From a virus: DNA of 64,000 nucleotides. Of the stretch, positions 34,153 to 43,467 are shown piece by piece. The stretch's first letter is position 1. Each line of letters opens with the position of its first letter. The translations under genes and the position numbers were made by a program. The notes beneath the pieces are model-generated. The model was not told the origin of the DNA. It was given only the letters and a program-made list of their open reading frames with translations, and did no database searches. Location: positions 1 through 64,000 of IMG/VR virus record IMGVR_UViG_3300005613_000002; one strand, 5' to 3'.

Positions 34153-37100
34153 TTATTTAAATATATTTATTGTTACTGAAATATCATCTGTTGGTTCATT
34201 CATTGCATAAAGTTTAACACTACCACTACTTGAAACTGTTTTAGGTAACACATTAGCTGTTTGAATAATTGTAACACTATCATTATCAGGAATTACATCA
34301 ACAATACTACTTGATGTAATATTTCCATTAGATAAATCATATTCCCAATATCCTGAAACTAAACTCCAAGATGTTGATGTTAATGTTAATCCTGTAACTT
34401 GGGTTGTAGTAGTAAAACCTGTAATTTGATTCATTTCAAAGTGAATAGATGTATCACCAGAATGTGAATTAAAATTAGTTTCATTACTAGTTATAGCATT
34501 CGCATATTCAACACTTTGTGCTTGTAAATCTGTTGAAGTATATGGCACTGTTGGTACAACCGAAACATTACCAGCAGTTGTTGCTGCTCCTACTGCCCCA
34601 ATTATCTGACTGAAACGTGTTCCAGAAATTATTTTAACTGCATTAATTCGATATTTCCCTGTAGTACCATACGATGCTGAAGTACGAATTGTAATTCTTT
34701 CAACAATTACCATTTCAGCAAATAATGATGTTATATCACCAAAATATAATGACTGTGGTTCTTCAGCTAATGCTGCTGTTGCTGTTGCATATGAAAATTG
34801 TGGACTAACAACAATAGCTCGATAATTTTGACTACCAACATCACTAGATACTGGCACTCTAATCACATAATAATTTGCATATCTATTGTTTAACATTTCT
34901 GTTTCAGTAAAACCACTACCATCCCAAGTATAATAATTAGGATAAGTACCTGTAACTATAGCATAATTTGATTGTGTTGTTTGGAAATTAGTTTCACCAC
35001 TTCCTGTAAAATATAATGTAGTATAACTATCTTGTATCCAAGCATCAATATTAGATTTTAAGTCTTCATCAGCAATAATTCCTGCTTCTAATCCAAATGT
35101 ATTATTAGCGTTAGTTGGACTTGATGGTTGAATTTCATATGTGCCATCAGTAAATCCAAATCCTGAAACTTTATATGTACCAGTAGTTCGATGACTTTCC
35201 TCATGCGAATTCCAATCCATTGTACCATGTATCTCTCTAGTACCAATTGTAGTGTTTTTGGGACGTATACTTACCATTAAATCAGTGAAATTCCAAACAG
35301 TATTACTCCATACAAAATTTAATCCATCAGTACTATAAAGATACCAATCTAATGTATTTGCTGTGTGTCCTGATGAAGTCCAACTTGTACCTAAAGAATA
35401 TCTAACTCCTTTCCAATAATAAACGATTTCAGTTCCATGAGTTAAAGTTATTGTTCTATTTGTACTATTATAACTAACATCAATATTTTGATTATCAATA
35501 AAACCTGTCAACAAATTAGCTTCATCATTAGCTGTTTCTGTTGCACCAGTAATTGTGTTTATTAATTCAGTATTCCCTGTTATACCATCATTTAAATTTG
35601 ATAAATCAGATTCTAAACCAGTCACTTGTGATTGAGTTATTGTTATAGCTGATTGCACATAATGAATATCAGTATCACCTGTGTGATTACTAACTGTTTC
35701 AGTTAAACCACTTAAATCATTATTTAATGAATTAATACTTTCAGTATTTCCAGTTGTTTGTCCAGATAATGTGTAAATTAATTCAGTATTTCCAGTAGTT
35801 CCAGTATGTGTATGACCCAATGCAAACTCTTGTGCTGTATCACCAGTAATCCACGCAGGTTTATTAGTTAACTCATTCCAATCATGGATTGTCGTTCCAC
35901 CACCTTTTGGCATTGAGCCGAACTTATCAACTTCAATAAATTGTGCTTCAAGAGTATTACTTAAATCAGTAATTCCACCTTTAACAATTATAAATGCCCT
36001 AAATAAACCATTGCTAGACATATTATTTTCCCATTGGAAGTTCTCACTATACATTCCATCAATTGCGTCACTCATAGTACCATACTCACCCTGTCCATAT
36101 TGGATTCTTATGAGATTAGATGAAAACAATACTGCTCTTTGCACATAAAAACTATTTGTTTTTGTAACAATACGACTCCCTAAAGGATTTTCCCAATAAT
36201 TAGTGTCAATTGAATTAGTATCACCATATTCAGTACCATCACTAAGTCTATATCTTAAATTTGATGGTGCTGTTAATGATGACATCATTTTCTGGTGAGG
36301 ATTAAAACCATCATCAAGATAGAAATTAACACCACGCTGAAAAAGTATTCCAGCATTTTTATCAATTTGTAAATTACTACCATTTGAATTAATAATATTT
36401 CCATCAACATTAAAACTCTTTAAACCATCCAATAAATCATTAAATTGCGATTGTCCATCTGTAATAACATCAGGAAGATTATTCACTGCATTAACATATG
36501 TTAAATCTGAATGTATTACTGCACCAATTATAATATGAGTTCGTCTTTGTATTGGAGTAAATTGTGTTGTTTGTTGAGCAATTGTACCACCCGTTGTTAA
36601 TCCAATATATGTGATAATGCTTGAAGCAATATAAGTTAAAGTAATCCCAGTTTCACCACTATAATTAATAATATTTTGAGTTGGGTTATTTGGGTCAGTA
36701 TGATTATCGACAAGCAATCCTTTACCTTCACTAAGATTAAAAGTAGTTCCACTTGCCCCATTCATTGATAAGGTAAATCCAGATATTACACCATTTGCAC
36801 CAAATAATTTAATTTTGTTTATTTCTGATGTATTATCAATAGTAACACCACTTACTATATTTAAGTCTGATTGTAATTGTGCTGTAGTACCTGTATCAGT
36901 CTTTCCAGCTAAATCATTAGTTAAATCAGTTACTTGTGATTGAGTTAATGTTATAGCAGACTGAGCATAATGAATATCAGTATCACCAGTATGCGTTTCA
37001 ACTGTTTCAGTTAAACCAGTTAAATCTAATAAATCTGCTTTACTCGCTAATGCAGATTCTAAACCAGTCACTTGTGATTGAGTTATTGTGATAGCTGATT

Positions 37101-37350
37101 GTGCATAATGAATATCAGTATCGCCTGTGTGATTAGTTACAGTCTCAACTAAATTAGCCGAAGTACTACCTGTAAATTGTTCTAAATTTAATGTTTCTCC
37201 AGATAATTTATAATCAGCAAATGAATCAATAGTTCCCTCTTGTTCAATTATTAAATCACCAGATATTCGAGTTGTTCCCGATAAATTTAATGTATCGCCT
37301 GTAGTTTGTTCAAACTTACTATTATCTAAATTTCTTTTAGTATCAATCAT
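34153..37350 (-). CDS. Large tail fibre protein
   Basis: 1065 residues, the largest fibre in the window. Starts MIDTKRNLDNSKFEQTTGDT, whose NLDNSKFEQTT segment resembles RPNLENLQFKQTTD at the start of the 379-residue fibre protein, perhaps a shared attachment motif. Modules of the form HTGDTDIHYAQSAITITQ plus QVTGLESAL occur near residues 70-150, at about 570 and again near the C-terminus. The centre has mixed beta domains (e.g. KGLLVDNHTDPNNPTQNI). It is probably a trimeric shaft with distal domains. Confidence 0.75.
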   Translation of the reverse strand: MIDTKRNLDNSKFEQTTGDTLNLSGTTRISGDLIIEQEGTIDSFADYKLSGETLNLEQFTGSTSANLVETVTNHTGDTDIHYAQSAITITQSQVTGLESALASKADLLDLTGLTETVETHTGDTDIHYAQSAITLTQSQVTDLTNDLAGKTDTGTTAQLQSDLNIVSGVTIDNTSEINKIKLFGANGVISGFTLSMNGASGTTFNLSEGKGLLVDNHTDPNNPTQNIINYSGETGITLTYIASSIITYIGLTTGGTIAQQTTQFTPIQRRTHIIIGAVIHSDLTYVNAVNNLPDVITDGQSQFNDLLDGLKSFNVDGNIINSNGSNLQIDKNAGILFQRGVNFYLDDGFNPHQKMMSSLTAPSNLRYRLSDGTEYGDTNSIDTNYWENPLGSRIVTKTNSFYVQRAVLFSSNLIRIQYGQGEYGTMSDAIDGMYSENFQWENNMSSNGLFRAFIIVKGGITDLSNTLEAQFIEVDKFGSMPKGGGTTIHDWNELTNKPAWITGDTAQEFALGHTHTGTTGNTELIYTLSGQTTGNTESINSLNNDLSGLTETVSNHTGDTDIHYVQSAITITQSQVTGLESDLSNLNDGITGNTELINTITGATETANDEANLLTGFIDNQNIDVSYNSTNRTITLTHGTEIVYYWKGVRYSLGTSWTSSGHTANTLDWYLYSTDGLNFVWSNTVWNFTDLMVSIRPKNTTIGTREIHGTMDWNSHEESHRTTGTYKVSGFGFTDGTYEIQPSSPTNANNTFGLEAGIIADEDLKSNIDAWIQDSYTTLYFTGSGETNFQTTQSNYAIVTGTYPNYYTWDGSGFTETEMLNNRYANYYVIRVPVSSDVGSQNYRAIVVSPQFSYATATAALAEEPQSLYFGDITSLFAEMVIVERITIRTSASYGTTGKYRINAVKIISGTRFSQIIGAVGAATTAGNVSVVPTVPYTSTDLQAQSVEYANAITSNETNFNSHSGDTSIHFEMNQITGFTTTTQVTGLTLTSTSWSLVSGYWEYDLSNGNITSSSIVDVIPDNDSVTIIQTANVLPKTVSSSGSVKLYAMNEPTDDISVTINIFK

Positions 37351-37385
37351 TTTATCAAAATATTATATAAATAAATACTTAACAA

Positions 37386-38669
37386 TTATAGTGGGTTTAC
37401 GATATTCCAAAAATAATTATTATATATAAATGTAAATGAACCATAATCAGTATTAATTACCCCAGATGTTTCATTATTAATCAAATTACCATTACCATGA
37501 ACAGTTATTGGGTATGTTCCAGCATTACCGCTTATATCTGCCACCACTACTCTTTTCTGACCAGATTCTGGTGTATCATAGAGATACACATTAGTAGAAC
37601 CAGTAGTACCAGAAACACCACTAATTCCTACATATTCATCATATTGTGCCACATAAAATGTTGACCCAGATGTAACACCAGTAACATTTTTCACTGTTAG
37701 ACTTGTTGCACCAGAAGCAGCACTAGTATGAACAACCACATTATCACCAACAACACATACATTTGTATCACCACTTCCAATAATTTTTCTATATTGAAAT
37801 GTGTTTCCATCCATACCACTATACACACCAACACCTAAAGACCCAATATTTTCACCTTGATATGTTGAAGCTGATAGGTAAATAAATGCTTCATCTTCTC
37901 TAAAATTAACTAAATTAGGTGTTTCACTTTTAAATGATCTAAATTTCAATAAATTATCTTCAGTAAAGGAATATGGTCTTACACCTATTGTAATTGTATC
38001 ACCTGTAGTTATTGAACCTTCAACAGCATTAACTACTGCATTTGTCCCATTATTATATACTGTACTATCAGTCCAACTCGTATTTGCATAAGGTAATGAT
38101 GTACCACCAGTATAATAACGAGGTAAATCAGTAGTTTGAAAAGTACCTATCAATTCAGATACATCACCATCAATAAATGTCCAACCAAGTAAATCAGACC
38201 CTGAAACATATTCACTCCAAATCCAAGATTTACTAGTGCCAGTACTATAATATGCACGTTTATTTATACCATCAGAAGGTGTACCAACATGAATAATCCC
38301 ATCACTACCCCTATAATAATTATTATATAAACAAACATAATCCCCATCAAAACTATCATCAGCCAATTGGTCAATAGGTAATGATTGTAAACCATTAAAA
38401 CCACTAAAATATCCAAGATTAGTAGCACCACTAATATAATCACAAATAATACCAAATTTCACAACAAGATCAACATCATCAACACCATCTTTATACCAAT
38501 ACTCGATATTATTAACTAAAACAGTTAACCCAACATATCTTTCACTTATTGGTAATTCAGCATTTGCTGCACTTGCTGATAAATATGAGGTATTACCACT
38601 ACTTAAATACTTAGAATCAATTGGTTTACCTGCTTTTATTTTTATATTGTCATTTAAAATTATTCCCAT
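37386..38669 (-). CDS. Tail fibre / structural protein
   Basis: 427 residues starting MGIILNDNIKIKAGKPIDSK. N-terminal YVGLTVLVNNIEYWYKDGVD is a common fibre-base sequence in phages of Bacteroidota. The rest is Gly/Ser/Thr-rich beta structure, with a SGATSLTVKNVTGVTSG segment resembling phage structural beta domains. Five bases separate it from the fibre gene upstream. Exact role unknown. Confidence 0.68.
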   Translation of the reverse strand: MGIILNDNIKIKAGKPIDSKYLSSGNTSYLSASAANAELPISERYVGLTVLVNNIEYWYKDGVDDVDLVVKFGIICDYISGATNLGYFSGFNGLQSLPIDQLADDSFDGDYVCLYNNYYRGSDGIIHVGTPSDGINKRAYYSTGTSKSWIWSEYVSGSDLLGWTFIDGDVSELIGTFQTTDLPRYYTGGTSLPYANTSWTDSTVYNNGTNAVVNAVEGSITTGDTITIGVRPYSFTEDNLLKFRSFKSETPNLVNFREDEAFIYLSASTYQGENIGSLGVGVYSGMDGNTFQYRKIIGSGDTNVCVVGDNVVVHTSAASGATSLTVKNVTGVTSGSTFYVAQYDEYVGISGVSGTTGSTNVYLYDTPESGQKRVVVADISGNAGTYPITVHGNGNLINNETSGVINTDYGSFTFIYNNYFWNIVNPL

Positions 38670-38674
38670 TTTGT

Positions 38675-39814
38675 TTAAGTATTTCTAAATTCAATTATTT
38701 CGGTTAATTCAGTTTGATAATTACTAATGTATAATTGATATGTTTGACCACTCCAATATGTGGTAGACACACCAGTAACAGAATCTAAATCAGGAAATAA
38801 ATTACCACCAGAAGACACCGAACCACCAATATTACCATTATTTATTGTATCAACATACCATTTAGTTTTAAACGTACTAGCAGTTGGAATTGCAAACCAT
38901 ATATAATCATCATTAGTACTATTATAATCAATACTAATTGTTCCATCGCTTGTTTCAAGAACACTTGTTCCACCAGTAATTAATGCTGCTGTAGATGATG
39001 GTCGATTAAGACCTGCACCAACACCACCACTTGCTACCTTACCATAAAAATATGGATAAATACCAGTAATTGTCAGTGTTGACCCTGTTGTAACACCAGA
39101 TGGTAATGCAGTACTATATGTACCACCAGTACTATTCAATGGTTGTTCACCTTGACTATAATAAACATTATTTAAAATAGTATTACTACCACCAGTAATA
39201 CTAAATGAAATATCATATACTGAATTTCCAGTATATGTAATACCTTGTATTATGTATTCATAAGTAATCGCCTCACCACTCGTAAAACCACTTGTTCCAT
39301 ATGGTGGTGTTATTGAACCTCTATCAAATACCGAAGTACCCGTTATATTTATAATATCACCAACCTGATAAATTAATGTTGTTGGGTCAATACTAAATGT
39401 GCTTGATGGTTGTGTTATTGTTGGATATAATGTAGGAACTAACATATCATGAAGAATATCAACAATTTGTTGATTATATAAATAATAACCAGTTCCAGTA
39501 ACACCACTTACATTACCAGTAATACCACCAACATCAACACTAGCATGTTCATCATAAGGATAAAATCCACTACCACCAGCAGTTGCTCCAGAAGCTAAAA
39601 CAATTTTTTGTAGATCATGTCTGTAAGTTAAAACATACATATTGGTTGATGAACTTGCACCACTTGCCGTAACAATAATATTACCACCAGCATCATTTGA
39701 TAATGTAAACCCACTAGTTGACAGTATTTGAGTCTGACCAGATAATCCTAATAATACATCTGTTGTTTGTTTAAACTGTAAGTTCTCCAAATTTGGACGA
39801 CTAAAAAAACTCAT
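38675..39814 (-). CDS. Tail fibre protein, proximal type
   Basis: 379 residues. Begins MSFFSRPNLENLQFKQTTDV, sharing an NLxNxxFxQTTxxxLxLSG start with the 1065-residue fibre. It continues as Gly/Ser/Thr-rich beta sequence with VDILHDMLVPTLYPTITQPS, a segment often seen in fibre proteins. First gene of the fibre operon, with a 220-base structured leader. Probably a proximal fibre segment. Confidence 0.68.
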   Translation of the reverse strand: MSFFSRPNLENLQFKQTTDVLLGLSGQTQILSTSGFTLSNDAGGNIIVTASGASSSTNMYVLTYRHDLQKIVLASGATAGGSGFYPYDEHASVDVGGITGNVSGVTGTGYYLYNQQIVDILHDMLVPTLYPTITQPSSTFSIDPTTLIYQVGDIINITGTSVFDRGSITPPYGTSGFTSGEAITYEYIIQGITYTGNSVYDISFSITGGSNTILNNVYYSQGEQPLNSTGGTYSTALPSGVTTGSTLTITGIYPYFYGKVASGGVGAGLNRPSSTAALITGGTSVLETSDGTISIDYNSTNDDYIWFAIPTASTFKTKWYVDTINNGNIGGSVSSGGNLFPDLDSVTGVSTTYWSGQTYQLYISNYQTELTEIIEFRNT

Positions 39815-39952
39815 ATATTTATTATTTTTTGTTAAATTTATTTAAATTTCCTTGTAACTAACTGACCGTACCCCTAGTTACCAAATTCAAACTTTTTAGT
39901 TTGAATTCATTTATAATAAATACAAAAGTTTTAAATTAAAATCATCATTAAC
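39815..39952 (-). promoter_or_regulatory. Structured leader of the fibre operon
   Basis: Between a variant late motif (GTATTTATT, 39923-39915) and the fibre ATG, the minus strand can form two hairpins: TTCAAACT / AGTTTGAA and GTAACTA / TAGTTAC. No start codon or Shine-Dalgarno sequence is obvious except AAGGA after the second stem. It may stabilise the mRNA or control translation (inference). Confidence 0.4.
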
Positions 39953-39986
39953 AAAAAAAACCCGTAAGAAATTTCCTACGGGTTTT
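39953..39986 (-). terminator. Intrinsic terminator
   Basis: Minus-strand hairpin AAAACCCGTAGGAAA / TTTCTTACGGGTTTT followed by a T-run. It ends the TROVE-like/ARPP-1-like operon. Confidence 0.92.
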
Positions 39987-40036
39987 CATAAAACAAAATA
40001 TGTTTTACTAATTCATTATAATATGTGAAATTTAAT

Positions 40037-41131
40037 TTACATACTAAATTTATCTTGTTTCCTAGCTTTACGTCTTAATTCATTTACTTCTCTAAAAGCA
40101 TTTGGATTAAACGTTTCTTTTTTTACAATCGATACCAAATGATTAAATTCGTTTTCAGTAATAACCTGACCAACATAACCATCATTCTTTAACACATAAC
40201 TTTTTGCTCTTGAAGTACTACTATTCCCCTCAGAATCTAATGTAGCATCAAATGTAAATTCAAGAAGTTCTTGAACTTTTTCATGTACACTTAAAGTAAT
40301 ATTTTCTTTAGTTTTCTTTAATGCTTTTTCCATTAAATCAAGAAAATGTTCACGATTACTTTTTTTCAAGTTATTATATGTATCAGTAAATTCTTGTTTC
40401 GATGTTTTATCTTTCACTTCAGATATAATTGCAAGCGAACCATAACAATCACGAATCATCATATCCCATACTTGTTCGGCATAACTAAACGATGGGAATT
40501 TATCAATAGCAACAATTTCTTCATCAATTAATACTATAATACCAATCAAATTTTTTGGTCTTTCAAAATGAGCAATAAATTGTTCAAGTTTTTCATCATA
40601 CTTTTCGAAATATTTATTCAAATAATTACCAGTACTAGAAACAGTGTCTTTACCCAATTTTTCAATAGCTGGATAAATTCTTGAATAATCACCATTTTCA
40701 CCAATATTATCGAACAACATTTCACGCATACTAACTGGTATCATACGAAATTCTTGAGAATTTCTAAAATGACCTGTTTCAGAACCTTGAACACATCCAG
40801 CATCATGATAAGTAACAGTTTTATTCTTATCAATATAACCACCTTTAATCATTGCATGATTTTGCGCTTTTTGTTTTGTGATAACTGCCATTTGTGTTGG
40901 AACTATCACTTCCTTATTTTCTTTATTAGTCAAATCCATTTGACCATAAGAACTATTACTTGATACCAACGCAGTCAATGGATTAGCAAAACGAGTATCC
41001 AATGAATATTCAGCGTCTGTTGTTAAACAAACAATCTGCATGTTCATAATTGATTGAACAATTATATTTCCATCCACATCCTTAACTGGACGACAACCTT
41101 TTAATAGTTCTGTAAAATCTCTTGTATTCAT
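40037..41131 (-). CDS. ARPP-1-like (DUF6569-like) protein
   Basis: 364 residues. The first half has NKEVIVPTQMAVITKQKAQN and a Cys/Gln segment (YHDAGCVQGSETGHFRN), then IPVSMREML. The later strand pair LIGIIVLIDEEIVAIDKFPS with SYAEQVWDMMIRD matches the conserved core of ARPP-1 domains as I know it (G-x-hydrophobic, DxF, then a helix with W and L). ARPP-1 proteins are linked by gene context to NAD/ADP-ribose and RNA-repair systems. It follows the TROVE-like gene by 12 bases and shares its terminator. Biochemical activity is unknown. Confidence 0.55.
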   Translation of the reverse strand: MNTRDFTELLKGCRPVKDVDGNIIVQSIMNMQIVCLTTDAEYSLDTRFANPLTALVSSNSSYGQMDLTNKENKEVIVPTQMAVITKQKAQNHAMIKGGYIDKNKTVTYHDAGCVQGSETGHFRNSQEFRMIPVSMREMLFDNIGENGDYSRIYPAIEKLGKDTVSSTGNYLNKYFEKYDEKLEQFIAHFERPKNLIGIIVLIDEEIVAIDKFPSFSYAEQVWDMMIRDCYGSLAIISEVKDKTSKQEFTDTYNNLKKSNREHFLDLMEKALKKTKENITLSVHEKVQELLEFTFDATLDSEGNSSTSRAKSYVLKNDGYVGQVITENEFNHLVSIVKKETFNPNAFREVNELRRKARKQDKFSM

Positions 41132-41143
41132 ATCGCTAAATTT

Positions 41144-42772
41144 TTATGCGTTTACACTTATTTTATTATTTCTCTTAACTGATGATGTTGAAATACTCAA
41201 CACTTGATTTTCCAACCAACGTTTTGTATCAATTTCAAGTAGTCTTGCTTGAATTTGTGGTTGTATTGCTACTGGATTATTAACTGCCATTGTAACAACA
41301 TCTGAACCTAATTTCCTAACATCAGCACCCATTTCAGCACTAGTTATTGGTGAAATTTGATATATTGGGATATTGCTTCCAGATTCATTTCTCCAAATAG
41401 AAATTACCTCATTAGTTAAACCATCATATGAATTTTCATATCCATCAGTTAAGATAAAAATTGCATCATATGGTTTTGTTGCATCTTCTTTCTTCAACAA
41501 CCAAATAAATGTGCTTGCCAAATCAGTAGTCTCACCCTCAGTTTCACAAAAATTAATATTCTTTGTTGACTTAGTTAATACCCTTGCAGTAAAATCTGCA
41601 ATTGCTCTTGGTGTATTTTTTGATTCTACCTTGTTCCCATTCATTGAATTACTTCTATCTACAATAACACCAATATTTTTATAATAGAAATCTTTAATTT
41701 TTTTCTTTTCAGCAAGATTATCAATAGCTATTTTTAATTCTTCTGTCCAACCATTTTCATAACCTGTTTTATATAATGCAAGAAAATCAGTAGCTTTTTC
41801 AACATTTACATGTTTTTCAACACCCAATTTTGCTGTTGATTTAGTTTGACGAACTTGTTGATTAATTGATGTCACTTCAACATTTTTTCTGATTAAAGCC
41901 TTTGTTGCTTCTCTCTGAATTTTTGTTGACCACATTGAATGATATTGTGGGTGTTTCGTGCTTGAAACCAAACCTATCAATATTTCTTCAGGAACTGTTT
42001 TAATTCCATTAATATCGGTTTTTGCTTTTTGATAATCACTTAATAATGGAAAATCAGCCACATTATAATTTAAATTATTATCCATTTTAAATAAAAACAT
42101 CAATAATTTAAATGCACGAAGTGAATCGCCATTAAAATATTTCAAAATTAAATTATTTGCAATAGACATTTCTTTAGCATCACTAAACAAACCATTATTA
42201 ACTGCTTGTTTACTAGCAATTGAAATTAAAATGCTTGTCTTTTTTTGACCATAGACATGTTTTAATATTTCAGCAATTTTATTACGATATTTCAATGAAT
42301 AAAATTCAATATTTGATTGACCCCAAATATATCCAAGTATAATTTTCCTTGTTCTTTCGTTGTTAACTTTTAATTTTTTCAAATCCATAAACAAACGAAG
42401 CACATATGGAATACCATTTTCACCAAGATTATTCAATGCAGTTAGAACTGCTTTATCACAAACCCCATTATCATACCAATCAATTGGATTAACAATATTA
42501 CATGCACCACCTTTTAACGTGTTTTTAAACTCATTTAACAACACTTCAGATATATAACGACCAGTTGCACCCTTTTGAGTTGCAATAATCAATGGTAGCT
42601 CCTTTGAGAGATTATATTGACTATTAATCTGTGCACGTATAGCATTCAATTGTTCATCTCTACTGTGATAGTAAGTGGCACTACTCTTAGCACCAGAAGC
42701 AATTGTTAAGCCGTCTATCAAAGACTGTTTGATAGAACTAAGCATTCTCTGTGTTAATACCAAATTTTCCAT
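41144..42772 (-). CDS. TROVE/Ro60-like protein with vWA domain
   Basis: 542 residues. Residues about 1-340 are helical and HEAT-like (VLRLFMDLKKLKVNNERTRK, then SLKYRNKIAEILKHVYGQKK), the arrangement of TROVE or related DUF2828-type proteins. Residues about 365-510 are a vWA domain: MIDAS VDRSNSM (D372, S374, S376), TEGETTDLAS and LTDGYEN (D443). Ro60 proteins bind misfolded RNAs and Y RNAs through this ring-plus-vWA fold; bacterial Ro works with tRNA-like Y RNAs. The gene is placed directly downstream of a tRNA-like RNA array and upstream of an ARPP-1-like gene. Ring closure and RNA binding are inferred. Confidence 0.68.
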   Translation of the reverse strand: MENLVLTQRMLSSIKQSLIDGLTIASGAKSSATYYHSRDEQLNAIRAQINSQYNLSKELPLIIATQKGATGRYISEVLLNEFKNTLKGGACNIVNPIDWYDNGVCDKAVLTALNNLGENGIPYVLRLFMDLKKLKVNNERTRKIILGYIWGQSNIEFYSLKYRNKIAEILKHVYGQKKTSILISIASKQAVNNGLFSDAKEMSIANNLILKYFNGDSLRAFKLLMFLFKMDNNLNYNVADFPLLSDYQKAKTDINGIKTVPEEILIGLVSSTKHPQYHSMWSTKIQREATKALIRKNVEVTSINQQVRQTKSTAKLGVEKHVNVEKATDFLALYKTGYENGWTEELKIAIDNLAEKKKIKDFYYKNIGVIVDRSNSMNGNKVESKNTPRAIADFTARVLTKSTKNINFCETEGETTDLASTFIWLLKKEDATKPYDAIFILTDGYENSYDGLTNEVISIWRNESGSNIPIYQISPITSAEMGADVRKLGSDVVTMAVNNPVAIQPQIQARLLEIDTKRWLENQVLSISTSSVKRNNKISVNA

Positions 42773-42859
42773 AGTTACATTTTAAACTTTAATTATTAAT
42801 AAAAATAACATTTACGAACAGTATTATACGTATTCGATTAAATAATGTTACAAAAATTC

Positions 42860-42920
42860 AAAAAAAAAAATGAGCAAAAATTTCAACGTAATTAAACATC
42901 AAATTTCCCGCCCATTGCTC
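42860..42920 (-). terminator. Terminator / small structured RNA end of the tRNA array
   Basis: Minus strand GAGCAA pairs with TTGCTC across about 36 bases, with an inner GAAATTT / AAATTTT pairing, and is followed by an 11-base T-run. It is the likely 3' end of the array transcript. Confidence 0.65.
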
Positions 42921-42990
42921 TTTGTTTAAAAAAAACATTACTTCCTTACAAATAAAGGAAAGAAGTGTGATTGTATTTTTTGTACGTTTG

Positions 42991-43012
42991 TGTCGCCACT
43001 ATCTGGGCGACA
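42991..43012 (-). ncRNA. Stable hairpin in tRNA-like array
   Basis: TGTCGCC / GGCGACA with an 8-base loop, the most GC-rich stem in the region, with partial TTTG/CAAA extension. It lies immediately downstream of repeat copy A and upstream of a second hairpin (CTTCCTTAC / GAAAGGAAG type). It is not followed by a T-run, so it is more likely part of an RNA than a terminator. Confidence 0.5.
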
Positions 43013-43021
43013 AATTTCAAT

Positions 43022-43047
43022 TTACTGTAAACACAATAAGTTCTTCC
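43022..43047 (-). repeat. Array repeat element, copy A
   Basis: Minus strand GGAAGAACTTATTGTGTTTACAG then TAA. The consensus of the four copies is GRRAACTWWNNGTGTTTACAGTAA. This copy precedes the GC-rich hairpin. Confidence 0.75.
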
Positions 43048-43207
43048 ATAAAACAAATTTTTTGAAAAAAATCAATATTTTACTATTGATAAAAACCATT
43101 TTTAACCTACACATCATTTTACTGATGATTCAAATGTTAGGTGGGGTGATGTTTTTATAAACATCCAAAAAACTTTGGGAATATTTTTAAAGTATTTGTT
43201 GCTTTTT

Positions 43208-43301
43208 GTGTGCAAGTTTTAACGACTTGTGACTTTACCGTTTGTCTATATCCCCAATTTTATTTTTTATTGGTGGGGATAGAAGGATTCGAACCTTCAA
43301 T
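43208..43301 (-). tRNA. Circularly permuted tRNA-like gene
   Basis: Reading the minus strand: a T-arm GAAGG-TTCGAAT-CCTTC, then acceptor 3' strand TATCCCC, discriminator A and encoded CCA (43281-43271). A 15-base A/T spacer follows, then GGGGATA-TA (43255-43247), a D-arm GAC-AAACGGTAAA-GTC and an anticodon-like stem CAAGT / ACTTG with loop CGTTAAA. GGGGATA pairs 7 of 7 with TATCCCC, so the halves are in reversed order. No T-arm exists further downstream that could serve the 5' half. The loop has G, not U, at position 33, so decoding is doubtful; a tRNA-like or Y-RNA-like role may be better. Confidence 0.6.
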
Positions 43302-43303
43302 AA

Positions 43304-43330
43304 TTACTGTAAACACTTATAGTTTTCCCT
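43304..43330 (-). repeat. Array repeat element, copy B
   Basis: Minus strand GGGAAAACTATAAGTGTTTACAG then TAA. It abuts the T-arm of the permuted tRNA-like gene and is preceded by AGGTTAAAG, a D-loop-like string. Confidence 0.75.
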
Positions 43331-43467
43331 TAATATCTTTAACCTATTGAACTGTGTGTTTATGTGAGGCACTACTTGGAATGTAATTTATCAGTTTTAC
43401 TAGCCTTTTCATGTTCATTCAATTTAGGAATCCGTTTCCATTTTGTTTGGATTCTTAGGTCAAATTG

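Noticed and set aside
42773-42859. TATAAT-containing promoter for the TROVE-like gene
   Set aside because: TATAAT is present, but neither a sigma70 -35 at 17 bases nor a TAnnTTTG element fits well. Not strong enough to list.
43208-43257. Ochre-suppressor tRNA (loop CGTTAAA, apparent anticodon UUA)
   Set aside because: Position 33 is G, not U, and stop codons TAA, TAG and TGA all end genes in this window. There is no sign of recoding.
43208-43301. Two-piece (permuted) tmRNA
   Set aside because: The acceptor has no G3-U70 pair and the 5' half carries an anticodon-type stem. No tag reading frame or pseudoknots are evident.
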